From assembly GCA_032622095.1 (NCBI GenBank), contig CP136062.1, forward strand, positions 4,154,001 through 4,218,000: DNA of 64,000 nt, written 5' to 3'. The position numbers and the translations under genes were made by a program. Source of the stretch: Siphonodentalium dalli (lineage: Eukaryota; Mollusca; Scaphopoda; Gadilida; Siphonodentaliidae). The notes under the pieces were generated by a model. It was not told where the DNA came from, did not search any database, and worked only from the letters and a program-made list of their open reading frames with translations. The stretch's first letter is position 1, and each line of letters starts with the position of its first letter. Below are positions 10,376-20,534 of this stretch, piece by piece.

Positions 10376-10942
10376 TTATTAGCTCAATTAGATATCACGC
10401 TCTGTTGTTTCCATGTAAAGGAAATGTGCAATCGTTGAAAGGTGCATCGTTTTTTTTTCCTCGGGTGGGTAAGTTCCTACAACTTCGTAAGCTTTGATAA
10501 TCCCTTTACTCTCGAATCTGTCAGTACATGACCAACTCCTGGAATTTTGCTTGCTGATTTATTCCCGATGGGTTCATCATAGATTTACAAGTTCAAATGT
10601 TTCTTTGTAAACGTAATCCGACGTTTGTTTGTCACAATTGTGAAACCATATTTTCGAGGCTTATTACCTTGTGGAAACAACGCTCTTTATTGTTGTTGTT
10701 TTCCCAAACAGTAAATAATTCATGTTCAAATGCGTCTGTGTACGTATTCTTGCCCTGTGTTTCATACACGACCGATTATACTGAAGAGTCTGACTAACTC
10801 AAATAAACACGACGCTCTGAATTATATCATGGTCCATTAATACTGATAGATAACTGGTTATCTGAGAGTGTTGTCCTCTTGCTTTGACCGATGTTTATAG
10901 AGTTTTCACTGCCTGAGAGTGTAAGGAATAGATACATCCTTT

Positions 10943-11460
10943 TTGGATTTGATTAAGGGGTAATTGATATAATGAAAATAATTTGCTTTTGAGTATGCAT
11001 TGAATTTGATTAAGGTGGTAGCTATTATAATATAATATTTTGCTTATGGTTATACATTGGATTTGATTAAGGGGTAATTGATATAATGACAATAATTTGC
11101 TTTTGAGCATGCATTGGACTTGATTAAGGTGGTAGTTAGTATAATAGAATATTGTGCTTAGGGATTAAGGGGTAATTGATATAATGGAAATAATTTGCTT
11201 TTGAGTATGCATTTAATTTGATTAAGGTGGTAGCTATTATAATATAATATTTTGCTTATGGTTATACACTGGATTTGATTAAGGGGTAATTGATATAATG
11301 GAAATAATTTGCTTTTGAGTAGGCATTGGATTTGATTAAGGTGGTAGTTATTATAATATAATATTTTACTTATGGTTATATATTGGATTTGATTAAGGGG
11401 TAATTGATATAATGAAAATAATTTGCTTTCGAGTATGCATTGGATTTGATTAAGCTGGTA
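10943..11460. repeat. ~106-115-bp tandem repeats inside the 3' LTR
   Basis: The same array as in the 5' LTR, with only a few base differences. It lies upstream of the candidate TATA box, so if this is U3 sequence the array would sit in the promoter region of the element. Confidence 0.85.
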
Positions 11461-12428
11461 GTTATGCTTTATTATTATTAAGGGGGTGGACTTTGATAAA
11501 TGTATTTGTTATTATTGGGGTGGGTAGATGAAAAGTTTTAGTTTTTTTGTTATGCCGTGATCATATTTTGACGCCCAGAGGTGAATCAGTTATGTCCCGT
11601 TATATAAATAACGTAATGAGTTGCTCCCACGATTTTCATGGGGTCGGCTGAGTTTGGATTTCCGGGAGACTGCCGAGCTGGGATTTCTTAGGGATCCTTA
11701 CTCAGTTAGCCCTTTATACCACTGGATAACACTTAATAATTTAATATGTATTGAATGATTTCATTTATTAATATTTAGACTCCACCTCACTATATTGTCA
11801 CGGCATATCAAAATAGAGATAATCATCAAATATATATAGACAATAAATCGCATCAATTTTTTAGTTTTGTTTGTGTTATCTCCCTTTTTCATCAGCCTGG
11901 GTATATCCTTGTTAGGTTCCATCAGTGGTAGTCGTCTCTATCTTGCCATGTGAGCAAGACCCTTTGCTTTAGCTGCTCGTTTCTCTGTTATTAATGGATT
12001 GAACCTACATTTCTAAATCCGCTAATTATATTTATAAAATAATCTTAACTTATTCCGAGTGGGGTCATAGTACAAGTTTCGACTTGGACTTGTGACACTA
12101 CTGGGGAATAGGTCACAATTTGACTGCATTTTTTTTGTTTTATCTTAAGTTAAGGTATAAGTTGATCTATATTAAATGACACGTAGTTCCCTTTTTTATT
12201 TTTCATTCTTGCACAACAAGTATAATTAGTCTTGACTACATTTTGTTCAACACACATAACAAGTTTTGAGCTTATAACTGACTCCAAGTTATTCACAATT
12301 ATGGAGTTCCATCGCTTAGCGCGTCAATGGTAACAATGAACCCCATTCCATTCTTGATTAACGGTCCTCCCATTAAAAGAGAAATAAAACTGTAGTTTCT
12401 ATATAACCCTAGAGTACAATTCGCTACA

Positions 12429-13459
12429 CTATTAAATTGTTGCTCCATGTACGCAATGTTAATGCCGACTATATATAACCATTTTGATGCCGCTACACGC
12501 TGTATTATTGATAAACAGTCGGTTTTCTAATACCGTCCCAATACCGTCCCGCGCCGTCGCAAATACCGTCCCATACCGTCCCAATACCGTCCCATACCGT
12601 ACCATCCCATCGTCCCATTCTGCGTTTTAGTCACTCCCTGTATCTCTTTCATTTGTGTGAAAAAATGTGGGCGTTCCTCCGTGTTGTGTAAACAGGTCCT
12701 TTTTATTATAGAACTTTATTAAGTTTACTTTATTAAGTACTATGTTACGTACACGGCTACAAAATTAATTTATGAACACAGTTTTGTCAAAGGTGTCATT
12801 ACCTGCGACCAGAAATTATTTAGACAGTACGGAAGCGATCGAATTCTCGCATTGTTGACTTTTCGAATGATAGAACACTGACACACGGCGATGGTAAAAT
12901 GGTTTTCACGGTGATAATCCTGATGAGAAAGTATGGAATAATACAATAAGTCTGCCGTACACAACACTGACTACAGTACAGTACCGTTTATTAAATATAA
13001 TTAATATAAGTTATAACAGTTTGTAACTTTGTTTTCAGTTTTGAAATGAAACTTGTCAGAGTAAACTAAAACTGGTATTATTATTAACCATTCTGCAATA
13101 CCAAATGGCCTCACCTTCACACTACTAGTATGGCTGAAGGGGTCACTCTCACCAAAAAAGTGCTGTTCAAAGGGTACACAGGGTTTGAAAATGTGCTGAA
13201 GGGTACACAGGGTTTGTGATCGATCGGCACGAACACCACTACTTAAATTATGTTTATGAAAGTCTGGCGCCCATTAGCAGTTTGTTTTCAGTACATTTTA
13301 ATATTCATTGGAACGTAAACAATTATTCTCTAACAGAAATAATGGCAGATACGAAAACTGAATGTCCTTTAGAACGACATTTCAAACCATGTGTACCCTT
13401 CAGCACATTTTGAAAATCCTGTGTACCCTTCAGCACTTTTTTTGGTGAGAGTGCCCTTT
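12429..13459 (+). repeat. Repeat R, copy A, right part
   Basis: It matches 22322-23353 with only scattered differences, starting at CTATTAAATTGTTGCTCC directly after the 3' LTR end. It includes a degenerate (ATACCGTCCC)n run (about 12530-12620) and the MITE-like element at 13133. Short reading frames here recur in copy B simply because the DNA is duplicated; they are not taken as genes. Confidence 0.9.
13133..13459. mobile_element. MITE-like element, copy A (right end clipped)
   Basis: Two ~80-bp arms face each other. The left arm (from 13133) reads GTCACTCTCACCAAAAAAG and then has two GGGTACACAGG words; the right arm (about 13385-13459) is its reverse complement and ends TTTGGTGAGAGTGCCC. 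The last bases seen in copy B are missing here, and different sequence begins at 13460. It has no reading frame of its own, so it would be non-autonomous. Confidence 0.8.
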
Positions 13460-14106
13460 AGTGTAAACATATTTTTATTTCCAAATCCAAACATAATACA
13501 CATAATACACAAATGACATAAATATACAACATATAAGAGATAATGTATGGAAATGAGGATCAGACAACAAGCCCGATGGCTTATATGAAGTCTTCTCCTC
13601 TTTGGCGACATGCCCCTTCCCCAATAAGCGAGGGAGGGGTATCGATCAGACGGGAAATAATAGAAATAATATTTTTTAAAGGAGAAGTAACTAAGTTTAA
13701 GTTGGGATGGACACAGCGGAAGATAGTGTTAGGGATAGCAGGAGGCAGAGAGAGAGAGAGAGAAGAGAGAGAGAATGAGAGGGAGAGTGAGAAAGTAGAG
13801 GGGACAGAGTTTTCAATAATTTAGTTGCTGCGTGATGAAAATTATGCTCGTAGTAATATGCATGCGTCAGGCTCCATGGGAGGGGGGTCAATCGCAATGG
13901 CCAATTCCTATTTCAATGGGGTTCACTGTGAATATCGCTGCATTCTTCATGTAGAATCATTTCACGTATTATACAGGATAGTGACAAGTAAAGTAACTTA
14001 CAAAATAATCGTTATCGGAAGACAGTTAGTACTACATATATAATGGAGAACATCGTGCTGCCGCATAACGCGGCCGGAATCCAAAGCAATTTGTTACCCA
14101 TACAGA
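13460..14106. other. Non-coding stretch with (GA)n, probable LINE 3' UTR
   Basis: It begins abruptly at the clipped end of the MITE. It contains a doubled ATAATACAC word (about 13495-13510), a GA-rich microsatellite (13746-13790) and otherwise unremarkable sequence. It lies downstream of LINE ORF2 on the minus strand, so some or all may be the LINE 3' untranslated region; the exact 3' end and tail were not identified. Confidence 0.45.
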
Positions 14107-14500
14107 TCATGGAAATCTTTTTGTTCTCATAATATATGTCTGTACTGCATTAAATATTTGTTTGTTTTCGCGAAGACTAAGCTCTCTTGACCCCCGCATT
14201 AGTGTATTCTCAGATAAGGCAACATTTGGTAGGGAGTCATATAGTTCTCTTCTTGGCTCTTGATAAAATGTACATTCAAAGAGATAGTGGTAAGTTGTCT
14301 CAAATTCCCCACATAGACAGAAGGGGGAAATTTGTACATGGTTATCTGTCAGGTCACCACTTAGGTGGCTGCAGTTCAATCTTAACCGGGTATGGAGGAT
14401 ATGAGATTTACGACATTTACTATGATAAAAATAGGCAGGTGGACGTATATTGGCACTGTTCAGTTCCTTTTTGAAGTCTTCGATTGTACTGCTGCTCTTT
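14107..14500 (-). CDS. LINE ORF2 C-terminal zinc-knuckle region (frame-broken)
   Basis: This is the last part of the LINE polyprotein, read in a frame different from the RT part. It contains SHLSGDLTDNH, then FCLCGEFETTYHYLFEC, a CxC-x7-H-x4-C zinc-knuckle-like motif typical of the C-terminus of APE-type LINE proteins and thought to bind nucleic acid. The frame can be followed upstream without a stop to about 14500, which places a 1-nt shift relative to the preceding piece near there. The stop at 14107 is probably the natural ORF2 end, since no further similarity is seen. Confidence 0.75.
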
Positions 14501-14672
14501 GTAGTTTCTGACAGTTTGTAATTGCAAATGGTAAGAAAGAATCCATATAATAGTCATAATTAATATTCGAGGGTAGTCTTATATGTTCAAATCTTAAGTT
14601 ATATCTGGAATTATTTGCCTGAATTGGTCGTATATAATTTCTTAAAATTGATGGAGCAGTTCCTCGTATCAT
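14460..14672 (-). CDS. LINE ORF2 segment after an in-frame premature stop
   Basis: Seventy residues in the same frame as the large RT piece, separated from it only by a TAA stop at 14673-14675. The text (MIRGTAPSILRNYI) is what normally follows RT in such proteins, so the stop is a point mutation. The frame is lost again near 14500. Confidence 0.75.
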   Translation of the reverse strand: MIRGTAPSILRNYIRPIQANNSRYNLRFEHIRLPSNINYDYYMDSFLPFAITNCQKLQRAAVQSKTSKRN

Positions 14673-16805
14673 TTAAAAAAATTGGCATAGCTTGTGTTTT
14701 CTACGGCGTGAAGAGAGGAGTTCCCAGCCAGTCTCTGACAAAAGGCACGCGTTACTCGTACTGATGGTTGCACCTGTTACTATTCGGGCCATTTCATACT
14801 GAACCTTTTCAATGTCATCACTAAGATAATCAGGGCAGTTATCCCAAACAGGGGAGGCATATTCCAGTATTGGTCGGATAAATGTATAATGTATTTTTTC
14901 AAGCGTTACTCTGCTTAGCTTGTATCTGTGTTTACGTACTAGATTTACTCGACTCCATGCTTTGTCAAGCATAGATCTGATGTGGATACCCCAAGAGCCC
15001 ATGTTGTCGAATGTAAGTCCCAGATGTTTATGGCTGTCAACCTCAACAATTGTCGCGGTTCCCATATTCAAATGTGGATGATATACTGGTGTTTCTTTCC
15101 TGGAGATTAAGAGAGATTCCGTTTTCAGGGGATTGAATTTTACAAGCCATTCTGATGCCCAACACATGAGAGTTTCGAGGTCATCGTTGATTAGTTTTGC
15201 GGCCATGGTGGGGTCTTCGATAGTAAGAAATAGAGAAGTGTCATCAGCAAATAGACGAATGTTGCACCGTATATTTTCGGTTATATCATTAATATAAATT
15301 AAAAACAGAAGTGGGCCTAATACTGAGCCTTGCGGCACACCTGCTGTTACATCTTGTAGTTCCGAACGTGTGCCGTCTATGACAACCTGTTGTTGTCTAC
15401 ATTCTAGATACGATTTCATCAAGTTATACAAGTTTCCTCTTATACCAATTTTTGTCAGTTTGTTCAAGAGGCCACGGTGCCAGACTTTATCGAATGCTTT
15501 ACTTATGTCACAGCATATACACCGGACCTCTTTTCCGTCGTCTAATGATCGACATATATTGTCATATATTTCGGTAAGTTGAAAAACTGTTGAATCGTTG
15601 CGCATGAAACCAGCTTGATAAAATGATAGGAGTTTGTTTTCATCAAGAAATTCCCATAGATATTTATAAATACATTTTTCATAGACCTTTGAGACGCAAC
15701 TTAGTAGAGAAATTGGTCGGTAATTTGATATAAGACCGGGATCACCACTCTTAAATATAGGTGTAACATGTGAACGCTTCCACTGGTGTGGGTAGTAATT
15801 GTTTTCGGTAAATGTTCTAAAATAGAATTCAAGAGGTTCACAGAGCGAGGAGGCACAACTTTTCAAAACTCTCGGACTTATTCCGTCGGGCCCACTTGAC
15901 TTAGATATTTTAAGACTGTTTAACGCTTTGTAAATGTCAGGGGCTGTGATTTTTATATCGCTTAATGTGGATATGGAGTTATCCGGTTCAAGGACTGGTA
16001 GGCGTGTCCCGATGTCATCAACTGATGAAATTTTACAAAAATACGAATTGAAAGCATTTGCTTTTTCAGTTGGTGAGATCAGGAAGTCGCCGTTGGTGTT
16101 CAAGGGGGGTATTGATCTATCACTGGTAGCAAATACTATTTTTTGGAGGGTTTTCCACCAGGAAGACTGGTCGTGTGATGGGCTATTCAATGTGTTCTCA
16201 TTCTTGGTGTCATAATCACGTTTGCTTTTTCTAATAGCCGATGTAGTTTCATTACGTTTAGATCTGAAGTTTGCCCATGTTTGTGGTGTGTTTTTCCTTT
16301 TAGCTATCTTATGTAATCGATTTCGTTGCCTCATCAGTTTCCGTACATTACACGTAAGCCATTGGGGACTACCTTTCCGGATAATAACTATCTTATTGGG
16401 GATATTGTCACTGCATACCTTTTGAATTTTTGCAGTCAAGTTATCTGCATGAGCTGAAAGTTCAAATGGTATATTATCATCATAGTTCCAGCTCAAGAAG
16501 TCTTCGTTCATGGTATCGAAGTCAGCCAGATTATAATTCCAGATACGTCTAGTGAGAGTTGTAGCCGATTTATTTTTCAAAAGTTTTATCTGAGCAACGA
16601 CCGGACAGTGATACCTAATTTTGTTGTCGAATATGTTGCCAAGAACACAAGGGGAATCAACAAGGTCAGGGTTGCTAGTCATGAGCAAGTCGAGAATGGA
16701 TGAGGAATTTTCAGTAAAATGCGTTTTATCAGTGACCAGTTGGGTCAGACCTCGTTCGCTACATATGCCGTTTATTTTACCATTAGTTTTCATTGAAATC
16801 TCCAC
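14673..16805 (-). CDS. LINE ORF2: endonuclease C-terminus and reverse transcriptase (CR1/Jockey-like)
   Basis: A 710-codon frame; the listed first codon is GTG and the true sequence continues from the upstream frame. Residues 1-75 complete the APE endonuclease, and 76-290 are a linker. RT motifs in order: SGPDGISPRVLK (304-315), NYRPISLLS (361-369), CDISKAFDKVWH (432-443), GVPQGSVLGPLL (489-500) and the active site FADD (519-522). The thumb region (SHKHLGLTFD) follows. It copies LINE RNA at a nicked target site. Where APE nucleases have SDH, this copy reads RYH (residues 64-66), so the endonuclease would probably be dead. It ends in a premature stop at 14673. The family is placed in the CR1/L2/Jockey group by motif style only. 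Confidence 0.92.
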   Translation of the reverse strand: MEISMKTNGKINGICSERGLTQLVTDKTHFTENSSSILDLLMTSNPDLVDSPCVLGNIFDNKIRYHCPVVAQIKLLKNKSATTLTRRIWNYNLADFDTMNEDFLSWNYDDNIPFELSAHADNLTAKIQKVCSDNIPNKIVIIRKGSPQWLTCNVRKLMRQRNRLHKIAKRKNTPQTWANFRSKRNETTSAIRKSKRDYDTKNENTLNSPSHDQSSWWKTLQKIVFATSDRSIPPLNTNGDFLISPTEKANAFNSYFCKISSVDDIGTRLPVLEPDNSISTLSDIKITAPDIYKALNSLKISKSSGPDGISPRVLKSCASSLCEPLEFYFRTFTENNYYPHQWKRSHVTPIFKSGDPGLISNYRPISLLSCVSKVYEKCIYKYLWEFLDENKLLSFYQAGFMRNDSTVFQLTEIYDNICRSLDDGKEVRCICCDISKAFDKVWHRGLLNKLTKIGIRGNLYNLMKSYLECRQQQVVIDGTRSELQDVTAGVPQGSVLGPLLFLIYINDITENIRCNIRLFADDTSLFLTIEDPTMAAKLINDDLETLMCWASEWLVKFNPLKTESLLISRKETPVYHPHLNMGTATIVEVDSHKHLGLTFDNMGSWGIHIRSMLDKAWSRVNLVRKHRYKLSRVTLEKIHYTFIRPILEYASPVWDNCPDYLSDDIEKVQYEMARIVTGATISTSNACLLSETGWELLSSRRRKHKLCQFF

Positions 16806-17652
16806 CTATTATGACATCCAGGTCGCTATCGCGCGCAAGAGAAATGTTATCATTAATTTTTGTCCACAGGCTTGCGGGGGAGTTGGGAGGGCGATAAAAA
16901 CATCCTACAAGACAACGTTTTGTGTTAATTGTAACCTCTATCCAGATATTTTCTACTTCGTCACTGTCAAGTTCATCGCATATTTTGAATGGTATAGTGT
17001 CACGAACGTAAATACACACACCCCCTCCTGTTCTGCCATCTATCCTGTCTTTGCGGGCAGGATCATGGTAGCCAGGAAGATGGATTTCTGAATCCGGGAT
17101 AGAATGATCGAGCCATGATTCGGTTAATAGACATATGTCGTATTCCCCACTTGATGTTTCTGCTGCAAGTATATCTACTTTATTTCTGATACTCTGTGTA
17201 TTCAGTACAAGTACCGAGTGATTGTGTTGTTCGGTTGAGGGGCCTGGGTTAGTCTCCACGTCTCCTGCCAGGATCAAAAGAGCCTTTGCTAAAGATACCG
17301 CTAATACTGTTAGAAATGTCACGCATGTGAAGAGGAATACAGTTGTGTGTGCCATCGCAAATTTAGTGTTCAACTTCGTCTTTTTATCATCGGAATTTGG
17401 AGAATTAGATAGTTTCTGGCCTGCCAAGATATGTTTGAGAGCGCAGAATTGTTCCATCGGGAAGAAAATGAAAACCAACAGTGTCAATGTTAAGGCAGTT
17501 ATAAGATCCAGTCCACGTAAGCGTAACATGATATAAAACAAGCATGTTTTTGATTGTTTCACACAGAGACGCCCCCTCCCTGACAGCCTGACAGCAAGAT
17601 TGTGAAATGCACCGATTCTTGCCCTGTGTAACATTATGTCACTCATTATCAA
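16783..17652 (-). CDS. LINE ORF2 N-terminus: hydrophobic leader, 2A motif, APE endonuclease
   Basis: An open stretch of 289 codons (first codon TTG; ATGs at residues 3, 7, 42, 66 and 100). Residues ~48-66 and ~103-129 are strongly hydrophobic. Residues 131-138 are DVETNPGP, the complete 2A (StopGo) consensus; ribosomes release the upstream peptide at G137 and continue from P138. The APE-type endonuclease follows: VLNTQSIRNK, LLTESWLD, GGGVCIYVRD, CFYRPP, GGDFN. Starting at M100 would give a signal-peptide-like leader ending exactly in the 2A. The frame breaks just after GGDFN, where a single extra base shifts it to the next piece. 2A motifs in this position are known from APE-type LINEs of sea urchins, amphioxus and molluscs. 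Confidence 0.88.
   Translation of the reverse strand: MIMSDIMLHRARIGAFHNLAVRLSGRGRLCVKQSKTCLFYIMLRLRGLDLITALTLTLLVFIFFPMEQFCALKHILAGQKLSNSPNSDDKKTKLNTKFAMAHTTVFLFTCVTFLTVLAVSLAKALLILAGDVETNPGPSTEQHNHSVLVLNTQSIRNKVDILAAETSSGEYDICLLTESWLDHSIPDSEIHLPGYHDPARKDRIDGRTGGGVCIYVRDTIPFKICDELDSDEVENIWIEVTINTKRCLVGCFYRPPNSPASLWTKINDNISLARDSDLDVIIGGDFNEN
17239..17262 (-). other. Virus-like 2A (StopGo) translational recoding motif
   Basis: The codons read DVETNPGP, matching the D-[VI]-E-x-N-P-G-P consensus at every fixed position, and are preceded by the leucine-rich ALLILAG typical of active 2As. Family knowledge: this sequence makes the ribosome skip the G-P bond, giving two proteins from one frame. Activity in this copy is inferred, not shown. 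Confidence 0.9.
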
Positions 17653-20534
17653 AAGTCATATCAAAATCCTGAGAGCAGTTCTGTTTTGGGCATCCTCGGT
17701 GCACAGTAACAAACATATTAATAGAGCATACTCTGGTAATACATGTAAATGTATACATATCAGTGGTGTGTTTTAAATTTGTTTTCAACCCAGTCTGTTT
17801 GCCAGGTAGGTGTGAGTAGGTAGGAGAAAGAGAACAGAGTAGAACAGAAGGGCAGTTGAGTATAGTGAATGAGAGTATGAGATAGCAATAGTGAGTGGCA
17901 ATAGAATGTATACCAATCGTGGTTGTGCAGGCCGGTGGGTTTTTTGAGTCAACCAAACAGGGGTTCATCTTAAGTTTGATAATCTTAGGGTGTGTTTTGA
18001 GCTCGGAGCTCTTCATCACGAAAATGTATATGCAGCCGAAATGACTATAGGAGTTATGTTTCTAAAGTGAGGGATAGAGATATTCATGTCGTGAACGGTT
18101 TTAAGGGGAGCGTGGATCGACGAGGTAAGTCAGGAGTAGATGGGTGTGTGGAATTATAGAATGCAATAGGATTGCCTGCATACTTGAGAGAGCCTATCAC
18201 ATACATATGCTACAAATTATTTACAAAACTCAGCAAGGGATACAATTATAAATATAAGCATTATAATAATATAATTATTATATAATACATAATTAACTAT
18301 TTTTAACTACGGTGCCTGGGCAGTTTGAATCATTCATGCTAGTGACCAGAGTCTTAGCGCTGCAATTATGTGGACACACAGTTAGATTTAAGTGCGACCG
18401 ATTCATAAGACTAACAGGAAGACAGACCACTACACTTACATATAATTACATAAACACACACAGACATATATATGCACATACGCATGCACAAAGACATACG
18501 TACATACATATACGTGTGTGTTCCCAGATAACTAAATGTAGTTTTTGATACGCACGATTATGTTTTCACAAGAGGTGAGCAGCGTGATTTGAAATATCTG
18601 AGAAACGGCGTTTCGAAAATTATAGATGCTACCCATTGGAGAAGACGATTCTGAATTTGTGGTGACATGCCAGTCCTTCATATCAATGCATGTGCACATG
18701 CAATTTGATGATGAACACACATTATATGCCTCTATATACCGGTACACGATCCGTGTGTGCTCCCTTTTGTTATCAGAGATCAGGGCGACCATACCGGTCG
18801 GTTATAAGGCAATCCTTAATACCGCGATATGTGAGTTGCCGCCCCAACCTGCCAATGTGTACGGTTTGTGGATAAACACAAGCGCGATTATATACCGGTA
18901 CATGAGTAATGTGTGATCGCTTCAATTGGTGAATGGGTGCGGATTTAAGGTATATTCCGTTTGTTTACCATTGTACACAAGGTATATACATGATTATCTA
19001 GATGGACATTTAAGAAAAGTGGAGCATGCGCATGCATGTATAAATATCGGAGTCTATGTAAACCAACACGCGGGTATGTTTGCTATGAAACGGTCAGAAA
19101 GGGTTGAGATATCTCAAATGGAATTAAATAGTTCATAGCCAGTACGGAACGGACAGACGGACGGACGGTGTGATGGTATAAGTATGTGCCATACATATCA
19201 TGTTATGGGGGTATAAATACTGTCGATGAATAATATATGTATACAATGGCTACCATGCATAACGATATGACCAGGATAAACAAAACGAATGCACACTCAA
19301 ATAATAAGACAATATATGCATAGATGCTGGTTGAGTATATATACCTGTATAAAAGTGCGCGCATATATACGCCCTTCAGTGAATGCCAAATGTTATCGCA
19401 TATGGGCATGTATTCGCGTCACATAACCTCGGTCTACCAACGCCGTTGTTGGTTTAACATAATTACCCAGTCGGACTGACCGCTTGACATGGAAATGATT
19501 GTCTCGTGTGAGTTTGACCTGAAAAAGTCGTGATTATACGTCCAATCTACTGGTTGCGTGCTGGTCGGTTTCATTTCATAATGGTGATGGCAAATTGTGC
19601 TTCGTGGTATGAGAATTGTTGTATGTATGCTGAACAAACTGATGTAGTAGACTTGTGCATACATACTAGTGGATTGAGCACATTCATGTGTGTAATTATG
19701 AACGTGATTAATCATTATGCAGTCGTCTCATGTGCATGTACAAGTCAGCTAACATCCGTGATACACTCGTTTGTCTGGGTATTTGTGCAAAATTGGATTA
19801 TTCCATAAGATTTCACCATACAGAGGTCATATTGTAGATTGTCTGGACATTTGTGCAAGATTGGATTACTTCATGAGACCATGGATGTCCGTGTGTGTGA
19901 TATTGTTCATATATGGAGAGTTGACAAGCCTGTTTTCCATAAATGCGTCAAGTCGGAAAACTGGACATATTATTAAAAAGAGATGTCCGTTTATCGAATT
20001 TAGAGGAAGTAATATGAAGTACACAAAGATTATTTCATGAGATTTCGGCATATATACACAAGATTCGGTGATAGGTGAGTTTATATGTGCGAATTTCGTG
20101 TTTGCTTATGTCCCGCCATGTATAGGATTATATACACATATTAATATATAATTATAATACTTAATAGATTGTTTTAAGTCTGGGGGTGTGTCAGATGTTC
20201 CAGTTACGGATGGATGTACACTTAAAAGAATAACCGAGCAATAGCTTAGTATGGAAAATATTTGAAAATGCTTGCATTCGGCGTATATATAGTTGGGTTT
20301 GCTTGGCGGATCTATTGGCTAAAGTAGAAAACATTGAGAGCCGGTGCATTGTACACCTATTAAACCATCGCTCATAATAAATGCTGATTATATTCTGTAT
20401 TTTGAAAAGCAGATTTGCGGTGAGTCCATTCAAAACGGACACCTGACCCCTTCCCCATTGACGTTGTCACTATGTACATTCAGATCGTAAGTTGCATTGA
20501 TCTGACAGTCCTGTATACTATATGAATACATCAT
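17653..20534. other. 2.9-kb non-coding interval between LINE ORF1 and ORF2
   Basis: No reading frame here resembles a known protein. The stretch is rich in alternating purine-pyrimidine words (about 18450-18530), has ATATACCGG-containing words at about 18734 and 18890, a (GGAC)n-like run near 19150, and a 63-bp direct duplication (TATTTGTGCAA-ATTGGATTA at about 19780 and 19845). It is far longer than the usual gap between the two LINE frames, so it may be a later insertion. I could not find clear ends or target-site duplications. Confidence 0.5.

Larger units (their letters stand above)
723..12428 (+). mobile_element. Ty3/gypsy LTR retrotransposon, inactive, 5' LTR truncated
   Basis: The order is: partial 5' LTR (723-2543), tRNA-Lys-like primer binding site (2547), leader, gag-protease-RT-RNase H-integrase reading frames (3521-7973), polypurine tract (8195-8210), 3' LTR (8211-12428). 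Domain order RT before integrase is the Ty3/gypsy order. The 1.82 kb shared by both LTRs differs at only about 20 positions by eye, so insertion was fairly recent. Two frame breaks in pol, near 5585 and near 7400, make it non-autonomous now. Comparison with the uninterrupted R copy at 22.05-23.35 kb shows that about 60 bp of flank is missing at the left edge, as expected if a deletion removed flank plus the first part of the 5' LTR. Confidence 0.9.
8211..12428 (+). repeat. 3' LTR, apparently ~4.2 kb
   Basis: It begins TGTAAC after the polypurine tract and ends GCTACA. The last 1.82 kb (10607-12428) matches the 5' LTR, while the first 2.4 kb has no counterpart on the 5' side. It contains two internal satellites, a ~252-bp array at about 9350-10375 and the ~110-bp array at about 10943-11460. 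The first part (8211-9340) has no coding frame that I can support. An alternative is that 8211-10606 is internal 3' sequence and the LTR is only 1.8 kb; the lack of a TG start and of a purine tract at 10607 argues against this. Confidence 0.65.

Noticed and set aside
10590-10610. 3' LTR start at 10607, where the two LTR copies begin to match
   Set aside because: There is no TG start and no purine tract before it, whereas both are present at 8211. The matching limit is explained by truncation of the 5' LTR.
12770-13413. 65-codon frames found in both R copies (also at 22664 and 23110) as conserved genes
   Set aside because: The whole DNA is duplicated with equal similarity inside and outside the frames, and one of them overlaps the MITE arm.
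14187-17536. Plus-strand frames of 60-156 codons across the LINE
   Set aside because: They are antisense shadows of ORF2; the minus strand carries clear endonuclease and RT motifs.
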